In this document: piece after piece, positions 56,178 to 64,000 of the stretch
How the letters are laid out: each line of letters begins with the position of its first letter
How positions within the stretch are numbered: the stretch's first letter is position 1
NCBI GenBank assembly: GCA_036768485.1
Contig: JAVLUZ010000157.1
Span: 12,028,342 to 12,092,341 of the forward strand
Reading direction: 5' to 3'
DNA from: Mermis nigrescens
Lineage: Eukaryota; Nematoda; Enoplea; Mermithida; Mermithidae
Length of the DNA stretch: 64,000 bases
The notes under the pieces: generated by a model
The model's input: only the letters and a program-made list of their open reading frames with translations
What the model was told of the DNA's origin: nothing
The model's database searches: none
Position numbers and translations under genes: made by a program

Positions 56178-57784
56178 TGGTTAAATTTGCTCGAAAACAA
56201 TAACGATAAGGGCGATAGAATTACATTTGCATAACAAAATTTATATGATATAATGGAAGGAAATTATTTGGATGAATGAATTGAACAGTGTGCTGCTCGA
56301 AAAATGAGTGTACCTGAAATTATACTACTAGACGCCATTTGAAGCTTCTTCGTGCTTCGAGCAATAGGTTTTGGTCCAAAATGGCCCGGAGGGGATGCTT
56401 CCTAGAAGTCCGGTAGGGGGATGATACCTTATACCCCCCAGTGTGCATGTATGTTTGTAGTAACAGATGAACAAGAACCTGGGGAAGTGTTCCTCCTAAA
56501 AATTCACTTTTTTGGGCATAGGTATTCGACATTCAGAAAACGATTCTGGAAATAATATTTCGAGAAATATATTTCGGGCTTGACCATACCTATGAAAATT
56601 TATGCAAATTTCAAAAATGCATATAAATGGATCCAAGCTGCTGTAGACATACGTAAGCAAGAACATATCAACCTAAGCAATGGCGAAAATTTTGAAGTTC
56701 GATATCTCGAGAACCAGTAGGAAGTAGGCAAAAATAAAGGCATTTTTGACCTTTTCGACGAGCTCTATTCAATGGTAAAGGAAAATTTAAAAGAAATTCT
56801 GAAGATTTTAATTCCATTCCATACTCATATGCAAAAAATAAAGTTCAAGCTGTCGATACAACTGGAAACTCATAATCTAATCCATAAATAATTTCTTCAC
56901 TTCTTTTGTCTTTGTACTCAATCGTTGTGCATTTGTAACGAAAAACAATACAGAAGATGAAGCATTCGTTGGTGCGCCAGCCGGGACCAGGCACATTCAC
57001 TGTAGGTGTAATTGACTTGTGCACAGGGCCTTATTTTTGTTCGGAAAAATTTTGAAAGGTTAGATAATGCAGGAAAATATAAAAAATGGCATGTTTTTGA
57101 CATGAAATCATATATGCAACAAAGGGTTAGGGGATCTCCCACTTATACTTGTCGTCCCCCATCTCTTCAGAGCCAGAAAAGTTTTGACCCCCCCCCTCGA
57201 TGAAAATTTTTTGGCCGTTTACAGGTGATTTTTGGCCGTTTTTGGCCCAAAATTGGAGGTCATTTATCCCCCCCATCCACCTAAATAGCTGGAAGGACTC
57301 TCTAACGAAATTCCGAGATCTTACATGTATGCATGAAATATTCAAATTTTCGGCGCTTCACGCCACATGTGAACTATTTTCCATAATTTTGTTTCAAACG
57401 CGACTAAAAAACGAAATTTTTTGGAGTTGAAAAAAATTTTCTTATCAAAAAGTCTGAATTTAATTACCTTATTGGATACAACATGTCGGAAAATGTCGAA
57501 AAAATGCGGGTTTTTCGAGCTACTCCGACAAATAATATAATTTGGGTCCGCCTCCCATCCTTGGCCGAATCCTAGATACGGGCCTGCGTGTGCCTATTTA
57601 CAATTTTGCATGATTAGTGAAGTACGCAGTTTGGTAAGGCCGCGATTTAGCAAAGCGTAGCACACGTAACACTAGCAAACTTTAAGTTGACCGCAGTTAA
57701 TCGTATGCGGACCTCAGCAAAGCTTAAGTGCATGCTTTGCACCGTAATAAAGCTTATGCGAATCGTGATAAATGCATGCGGATC
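56178..57784. other. No gene supported; decayed repeats
   Basis: C-run and G-run segments near 57180-57300 resemble decayed family C or D interiors. Frames here lack motifs or conserved splice structure. Confidence 0.35.
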
Positions 57785-58172
57785 AGACGTCTTCTTGAGG
57801 GTGGTTTTGACCCCCCCAGAATGGCAACCGACCCCCGCAAAATGGCTGCGACCTCAGAATTGTCGATTTTTTGTAAAAATTGTAAAAAGTGACTTCAGTC
57901 GTTTTTAGTTCATTTTTGGCTCGAAAATCTCAAATTTCCGGCGCTTTGCGCCATCTACAGATTTTTTTGACTATATTTTGTTCAACTTACTCAATTTTTT
58001 CACATTTTCTCAGATTTATTTTACGTTTTTATGTTCTTGAAAGAGCGAGCATTGTCTGAAACGTCAAAAAACAGTGTTTTTGACATGTACCCATCGTTTT
58101 TAGCCCAAAAAGGCACTTTTTAAAAATTTTTGGGCCTGATTCCCCCAGAATTCCCTTGCTGTACAAGTATGA
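57785..58172 (-). mobile_element. Family C repeat, inverted copy
   Basis: Full-length inverted match to 52850-53267, with GGCGCTTTGCGCC in the middle; ends CCCAGAATTCCCTTGCTGTAC. Confidence 0.7.
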
Positions 58173-58547
58173 TGCGGACCGCAGTCAAGCTCAGCAAACT
58201 TATCGATAATGTACATATTAACGTATGTCGCGTAGAATGCTTCCTGATTGATATGTTCACACAAATTTGATTTCAGACATATATTCTTGATTTTTAGCTC
58301 TAGCGACGCACCAGTCTTCGAATATTCTTGGCCCGAAAGTTCCGATGAAAGTTTTGTTGTTGAGGACTTGTTCGCCCTTTATCTTAAGCTTACACTTCCG
58401 CAGTTTCGTTTGAAATTCCCTAATAATGTTTCACGCTGCATCACACTCGAGGAGTTATCATATATTGAGACATTGAAGCCAGGAATTTCTTGCAGCATTG
58501 GTAAATATTTGAATAATAATTTTGGTTACGCATGTGTCAGTCATGTG

Positions 58548-59425
58548 TAGAGACCGGATTTTGGTGTGCGAAAAATTCGCTTATTGTGTGCAAGGTGTGT
58601 GCCCAAAAAAGGGGCAATTGTGTGCTAACTTGTGTGCAAAAATTCATGGATTATATAAGCAAAAACACTGTTTATTAAAACAAAAACTTGTTAAATGCGA
58701 TTAAGTTATACATTTCAAAATTCTGAAACGTTAAATTTTGACGATGATCAGACAGAATCGCTTTGTACTGTGAAAAATGATCGTTCCACGTTTACAGACA
58801 CGAAGAGAGCGTACAAAGTGTTCCACCATTTATCTGGATCTTTATCATTCTCAAAGTGATTGACGCCTGGGTTTTTGCTCAAATTACTTGGAATTTTTGC
58901 ATCAAAGATCCATCCAATTATTTTAAAGGATCCGAAAAAATCTCCCACTGCATTTCTTTCGTCAAACCTTGCGTCTTTAATTTTTCTATCGAATCCGATA
59001 AAAATCCAAGCGTTACCACCTTGAGTCGCATGATGTCAATCAATCAATTACACTAAAACAAACAATAATCTTTAAGCGCCTCGTCTTCGATCAAAGATTT
59101 TGCCTTCTGCATCATCCGACAGGGCGGCCACAAAATCTCGAATTTTTGCATAGTTTTGGCAATAAAAAACGGAACATTGAATCCAGGATCCCCACTAAAC
59201 TTCAAAAATGTCTAACAAGCATATCAAAATAGTGCTTTTGTGTGCAAAATTATGAAAAACCATGGATTGTGTGCGAAAAGTTCAAAAGTATCTGATTGTG
59301 TGCAATTGTGTGCAAACAATAAGGCTCCCCCGCTTCAAAAACAGTGTATTTATGCTTCTCTTGCTTTTCTGTATACAGGCGAGTAAAGAAAAAATTGTGT
59401 GCTGCACACCAAAATCCGGTCTCTA
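58548..59425 (-). mobile_element. hAT transposon remnant with 8-bp duplication
   Basis: 878 bp with ends TAGAGACCGGATTTTGGTG and its complement, flanked by GTCATGTG (58540-58547) and GTTATGTG (59426-59433), 7 of 8 matching. Subterminal TTGTGTGC/GTGTGCAA motifs are repeated at both ends. It carries a decayed transposase on the minus strand. Confidence 0.88.
58744..59222 (-). pseudogene. hAT-family transposase fragment (dimerisation domain)
   Basis: Minus-strand pieces in more than one frame. One reads SGDPGFNVPFFIAKTMQKFE; after a break another runs through FFGSFKIIGWIFDAKIPSNL to DKWWNTLYALFVSVNVERSF. The W...LFVSVNVERSF pattern matches the C-terminal dimerisation region of hAT transposases of the type seen in CGGBP1-like proteins. 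Frameshifts and loss of the DNA-binding and catalytic N-terminal parts make it non-functional. Confidence 0.65.
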
Positions 59426-59627
59426 GTTATGTGTTAATTTTAAGACCTAAAAACATCTCTTTCAAGGTCGATTGTCATAATTCTCCAGAGTTTAATAGTT
59501 ATAACATTTTAATTTTTCGTTATGTTGATTTTTTTTGAAAACGATAGTAAGTTCATTACGATCGATATCATTTTTCGAAACAGCTGGCTAACGTGCATAA
59601 AGCATGAAGCTTGCCTGTAACCACTCG

Positions 59628-59796
59628 TAGGCATGGGAAAGGTGTTCGGGGGGGTGGGGGGTAGACCCCGAAAATCCGGTAGACCACTGAAATCGATAGA
59701 CCCCCAGAATTGAAATTCCGGCATGCTTTTTTGAGATTTTTGACGGACTTATACCACCACCCAGATCCACCAGAATTTGGCTGCTGCCGATGCATG
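59628..59796 (+). mobile_element. Short G/C-run repeat family, copy 2
   Basis: Starts near GGCATGGGAAAGGTGTTCGG and ends CAGAATTTGGCTGCTGCCGA-TGCATGCC. Homologous to 10040-10195; it interrupts the reading frame described at 58298-60115. Confidence 0.55.
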
Positions 59797-60115
59797 CCCG
59801 TAGAAATGGAAGGAGCACTCCTCAAAATTTTGAACTGCATAAATAAATTGTTTGAAGCTGGTTTGGACGTGCTTGACTTACTGTTAGTTATTGAGGCTTC
59901 AATCGAATATATTCAATAGGTCGTATTGATAGATAAATTAGTAATCCGTTGTTTTCCACTTCCTGAGATTGACGCGTTTTTGAATCAGCATTTATTGTTT
60001 ACTTATACAAAGGAAAGTTTAACTTTCTATAACCTGTTTCATGTAATAAAGCTCGGTAGGCAAGTTTTAGTTTCGGAAATACTAACTGATTCCAAAAATG
60101 GTGAAAAAACATAAT

Positions 60116-61411
60116 TTTGCACGTTGAGCTTTCTTTCTGTATTCATTGATTTCTGTAGTCCATCTATTTTGTGGTGTATAATGATGCTTGTAAAACTGTT
60201 GTTCGCTGTTTTTTCTTGAGCATTTAGGTGCAATTATGCCATCATTTACATGATATGTTAAGCGTAGGCATTAGTCGTTATTTTTTTCACCATCCATCAG
60301 GGGCCTGTTGCACCAGTTCAGTGGTTCAGAATTTTGAATCGCTACCTGTGGCACCAATTTAAAGGTTCAATTGTTCATAAGTGTGATGGTGCGCTTCAGA
60401 GGTTCAAAGATGTTCTGTTTCAATTTAATGAATTCTAGAAAGGTTGGTTCTTAGAGATTCAGTGGTACTTTCCGGAGGTTCACTGGTTCAGTCAGATATA
60501 TATTTTGCTTTGAGGCGAACTATTGTAGACGAATAATAAGGCGTTAAGCAGTGATAAAAGTGTCGAATCTTCCGTTTTTTGACGCATTTCCCGCACACGC
60601 ACAGAAGCAATCGAAAAATTTCACAACTGCTGGAAATTCGAATTTTTAGCAACAATAAAACATGAAATTTGGAGTGTTTAACTGAATCTATCGATTACTC
60701 CCTTTCACAGTTACGAAGCGAGAAAAGTAAAATTATAAATTTGCATGTTAAAACCTTTAGTCGATGCTGTTATAGCTAGAAAATTGTTGACCAAATTAAA
60801 TTTAAATTGTTTTTGTGGTGTTCACTGTTGAGTATCATGGTCACTGATCAAACTTACATATATTTCTTAGTTGTTAATGTAGATTCAAAAATCGTCAAGC
60901 CTGAACCAGGTTTCAAGGATCGTGTCCCAACATTCCCACTATCCCAACATTCCCACTAGGGATGTTCCGCTTCCAGGTTTTTCAAAAAAATCGGTTCCGG
61001 TTCCGGTTACGGTTCTTGGAAAACAAGAATTTCGGTTCCGGTTCTTGCGTAAGTTGGAACCGTCGGTTCCGGTTCCGGTTCCGGTTCTTCAACTAGAGAA
61101 CCGTCGGTTCCAGTTCTTGGTTCCTGTGTTAAAGTATGTACGCTCTTGATAGCTTGACTTCACCGGAACATGTGACGATGTAATCGAAAGATAAATTATT
61201 CAGGAAGTCGTTTCTATCTGGCAACTGCACGTTCAAATAAGTTTTACGTATAGTTGACAATTTATTTATAAATCACTGAATATTATCTATTTGCTTCTTA
61301 ATTGGAGGCTTATACGAAATCAAAACATGACGAAGATCTGCTGCAATGGTGGAAAGAGAAGTCGAAGAATTTGCCGATTCTAGCTTTTATAGCTAAGCAG
61401 TATCTTGCAGC
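60116..61411. other. No gene; a GGTTCA-rich repeat and the GGTTCC array
   Basis: 60300-60500 begins GGCCTGTTGCACCAGTTCAG and is rich in GGTTCA, resembling a MITE, but its other end was not identified. Confidence 0.35.
60992..61128 (+). repeat. (GGTTCC)n-type minisatellite
   Basis: Imperfect tandem GGTTCCGGTTCCGGTTCTTG units. Confidence 0.93.
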
Positions 61412-62340
61412 CAGTGGCGGATCTAGGATTTTCCTAAGGGGGCAGTATCTCAACTTTTCCAAAAACAGTCGAAAATAGGTCCAAAAATTTGCCCTTAACG
61501 CGCGAAACAGCGGCTTCTTCGGCGTTTTACAATGTATACTTTTACATTAAATCACTTTTGACGCAATATTTTTTCTTAAAATTTTCGACAATTTTGTGCT
61601 AAAAATCACTAAAATTCTTTTACTTTATCAGAATTCTGGCTCGAAACAGTTTTTTTTGTACAAGTTCCGTTTGACATGTACAAAGATGATCCCCAAAAGT
61701 TTTTGTACATTGTGTACACACAAATTTTTGGGTACTATAGTATGATACAGTGGGGATTTTAGTGTGGTAAAAACAGAGTTGTTCGACTTTTGGTACCTAG
61801 TGTATTTCAGCTAATTTATGGGTCTCTAAGGGCAAAAATCACTGAGAATCGTCTTAAAACGGCGCGAAGCGCCTAAAAATTTGACATTCTTCCTGTCGAA
61901 ATGCAGTTTCTGCCATTTCAAAGATAAATAGAGCACACAATCAGTCATTTCGACGCGAAGCGCCGTAAATTTCTGCGAATTTTAGACCTTTTTAGTAATT
62001 TTTGTCTCTCCAAAAATCTTCGTACATGTACAAAGACGGTCCCGAAAAGTCTTTCCACATCGGGAAAAATCTTTGCCGAATACAAAAACCGTAGCGCGAA
62101 GTGCCGGAAATTTTGTGAGATTAAGACGGGTAGACGTCAAGAAGCATGATTTACAGCTTGATTTACTGTATTTATAGCATTAGTAATTAAGCGTGTCTCC
62201 CTAGGCTGCAACACAAAGTATAGCCAGTGCTTAAACATAGGCTGTATTGAAGCATAGTCCTGTGTTGAAGCATAGGCTATATGTTTTGTGTTGCGCTCTA
62301 GGGGATGACGTCACACTATAGTTAACCTCAACTATGGGTA
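61412..62340 (+). mobile_element. Decayed CAGTGGCGGATC-ended element with nested MITE B
   Basis: Left end CAGTGGCGGATCTAGGATTT at 61412, a hAT-type terminus; the right end was not found, so the limit given is approximate. A family B MITE occupies 61647-62092. Confidence 0.45.
61647..62092 (+). mobile_element. hAT-type MITE family B, third copy
   Basis: CAGTTTTTTTTGTACAAG to GCCGAATACAAAAACCGTA; flanks GCTCGAAA and GCGCGAAG match at 6 of 8 positions. It contains an exact GGCGCGAAGCGCC at 61861. Confidence 0.7.
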
Positions 62341-62590
62341 TACTGGAGACTATTTTAAATTTGCGGATCAAGTCAACCAGGTATACTTTACACTACAGCA
62401 AGAGTACCTATTTAAAGCAGGGGGATATACGAAAAATGGGGGAATCTATCAGAATTTTATTTTTGGGGGATAACTATGAACACCGCTTCCTATACTAAAT
62501 GCATACAATATTCTAACTTGGGTATCACTTGACCACCTTACACTTTACACTAGAGTAGTTTACACCATATCATGAGACCGTTATAAATCA

Positions 62591-63062
62591 TGAACCAATA
62601 GATGAATCGAGCTGAAATGTTCAGAATATAAACACTACATGCCAAAAATAATGTATACGGAAAATCGTGAACTGGCTTACTGTAGCTATGTTATAACACG
62701 TATTTTTTGAACTAATGGCCGGATTGAGCTGAAATGTTCAGAATGTAAAGACTACATGCCAAAAATAATGTATATGGAAATTCGTGTACCGGCTTACTGT
62801 AGCTATGTTATAACACGTATTTTTTGAACCAATGGCCGGATTGAGCTTAAATTTGAGAAACAGCATATACGCGAGACACAAATTCTTTACACATTGTCTT
62901 ACTGTAGGTACACTGTAGCTTTCTGGATTTTCTATATCTCACAAACTAACAGTCAAATAAAGCTGAAATTCAATAAATTAGATGCATATGAGTCAAAAAT
63001 AACGTACGCAAAATATAGTGCATGGGGTTACATGTAGGTATGCTACAACACGTATCTTTTAA
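62591..63062 (+). repeat. Tandem repeat, about 118-bp unit, three to four copies
   Basis: Units start near 62591, 62708 and 62826 (TGAACCAATGGCCGGATTGA) and share ACTGTAGCTATGTTATAACA; a fourth diverged unit reaches 63062. Confidence 0.88.
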
Positions 63063-63324
63063 TTCGCCGAGCTGGAAATTTGAGAGATTTAACAAATACG
63101 ATAGAACAGTGCACCAGAACTACTATAGGCAACATTTAGTAACCCATAGTGAGGAAAAGGTTGTTGTGGAAAAGGTTACAAAGGGTCCACAGTCTCGCAC
63201 AGATCTCCCCCGACCTAAAGCTAGAGGATCACTCTGTAGACTGCAGATCTTTTGTATGAACACACTGAAAACGTGCATAATACTTAATAAGATTATGAGA
63301 CAATAAAACATGAAGATACGGGTT

Positions 63325-63640
63325 TAACGAAAAAATCAGACATTTTTTGTAAAATTTGGAAATTATTTTGTAAAATTTGGGAAATTTTTTGTAAAATTTG
63401 GAAACTTTTTTGTAAAATTTGGAAATTATTTTGTATAATTTGGAAACTTTTTTATATGGTTAAGTATAGATGTTTTGTAGAATTTGGAAACTTTTTTGTA
63501 AAATTTGGAAATTATTTTGCAAAATTTGGAAATTATTTTGTAAAATTTGGAAATTTTTTTGTAAAATTTGGAAACTTTTTTGTAGAATTTGGAAATTATT
63601 TTGTAAAATTTGGAAATTATTTTGTAAAGATTGGAAATTT
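63325..63640 (+). repeat. 21-bp tandem repeat, about 14 copies
   Basis: Unit GTAAAATTTGGAAATTATTTT, with variants in the last bases, interrupted at 63452-63475. Because 21 is a multiple of three, every strand reads heptapeptide repeats (VKFGNYF and similar), an artefact rather than evidence of a protein. It lies about 20 bp beyond the integrase stop and may belong to the Polinton terminal region. Confidence 0.93.
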
Positions 63641-63658
63641 CAAAAAAAACAAAAGTAT

Positions 63659-64000
63659 TTACAGTTTGACTACCGTGGAAACCCATGAGTCAAATTTTGA
63701 TGGGTACCCCCGCCAGTGGACCAGATATTTGGTCTTATTATTCCTCCTACGCGTATTTAGAATTTTATCAACAATCAAAAGCTCACCTTTCTTTACATGG
63801 ATTTTTTGAAGTTCCGGCTCATAAAAGACACCCTCCAATGTCTCACCCATTTGATCTTGCAGAGTGTAAACAGGCGGTGTTCTTGCATATTTTTCTTTAA
63901 TTGTGAACCACTCTTCTGTCCAATTAGGCCAAAAGCCTTTTTCAAATGCGCGTTTTACTTTACTTATTCGTACGTTATCTCCAACATCAAATTTAAATAT
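63659..64000 (-). CDS. Polinton/Maverick-type integrase, C-terminal part with chromodomain (partial)
   Basis: Open from the window edge to the stop at 63659-63661, 113 residues. The order is a KFDVGDNVRISK segment, the FEKGFWPNWTEEWF motif, a TPPVYTLQD and FYEPELQKI stretch, then a chromodomain-like end with YLVHWRGYP and FDSWV. This matches the C-terminus of Polinton/Maverick retroviral-like integrases, which insert the double-stranded DNA element. The catalytic DDE core lies beyond the window. The frame is intact, with no stop or shift in the visible part. Chromoviral LTR integrases are an alternative, but the EEWF and EPELQK motifs favour Polinton. Confidence 0.85.
   Translation of the reverse strand: MFKFDVGDNVRISKVKRAFEKGFWPNWTEEWFTIKEKYARTPPVYTLQDQMGETLEGVFYEPELQKIHVKKGELLIVDKILNTRRRNNKTKYLVHWRGYPSKFDSWVSTVVKL

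Larger units (their letters stand above)
58298..60115 (+). pseudogene. Unrecognised coding sequence broken by transposons
   Basis: From an acceptor (TTTTTAG at 58291-58297) the frame reads SSDAPVFEYSWPESSDESF and continues to 58547, where a hAT element is inserted. With the element and one target copy skipped, the frame resumes at 59434 (RPKNISFKVDCHNSPEF) to a T-run at about 59529 where it shifts by one base. A second repeat (59628-59796) interrupts it again. It then continues EMEGALLKILNCINKLFEAG, meets an in-frame TAG near 59917, and runs on (LPEIDAFLNQHLLF) to the stop near 60115. Composition and helix-like periodicity suggest a true protein of about 260 residues or more, but no family is recognised. 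Whether it is a host gene or an old element gene is open. Confidence 0.45.

Noticed and set aside
58501..59444. A 58-bp intron split by the hAT element (GTAAAT at 58501, TTTTAAG at 59444)
   Set aside because: The length would match the small kinase introns, but splicing there puts the downstream coding stretch out of frame, whereas reading through keeps it in frame.
63426..63809. Frames with regular KFGNYF/FYKIISK heptads
   Set aside because: They come from a 21-bp tandem repeat, which keeps any frame open.

Overview
This is AT-rich, intron-containing DNA from an invertebrate metazoan, possibly an arthropod; the sequence does not fix the taxon. Evidence: a conserved animal-type PCTAIRE kinase gene split by introns (two of them only 58 and 59 bp), and dense eukaryotic transposons (Helitron-like, hAT, Tc1/mariner, a Polinton/Maverick edge). 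Nothing looks bacterial.

The one confidently recognised host gene is on the minus strand from 19744 (possibly 24812) down to 8534. It encodes a CDK16/17/18-type cyclin-dependent kinase with the literal PCTAIRE motif, HRD and DFG. Eight exons are supported by homology, open frame and GT/AG sites; a ninth, N-terminal exon (24359-24812) is supported by splice phase and codon texture only. Its introns hold a Helitron-like element (20557-23581), a 1.9-kb DD37E-type mariner (16764-18660) with a nested palindromic element, and a hAT-like element (13738-15234). A second candidate gene on the plus strand (52537-52649, then 58298 to about 60115) is coding-like but unrecognised, and a hAT element, another repeat, a frameshift and a stop break it. 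A candidate membrane-protein exon lies at 5107-5352 (minus).

The rest is mostly repeats. The most striking is a family of 2.8-3.9-kb non-coding Helitron-like elements: full copies at 20557-23581, 25001-28847 and 53383-56177, a decayed copy at 35031 to about 38125, and a truncated one at about 1833-3957. They start with TC and a GC-rich hairpin, carry a degenerate array of about 275-bp units rich in TGTTTAC, and end in a 0.55-0.8-kb palindrome closing with CTAG. One copy split an older MITE exactly between A and T, with no target duplication. Several short MITE families (TATAGTCTGTTTC ends; CAGTG ends with 8-bp duplications; 400-bp and 280-bp G-run families) fill the remainder, with microsatellites and minisatellites.

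The right edge (63659-64000, minus) carries the C-terminus of a Polinton/Maverick integrase with a chromodomain, followed by a 21-bp tandem repeat; the element continues beyond the window.
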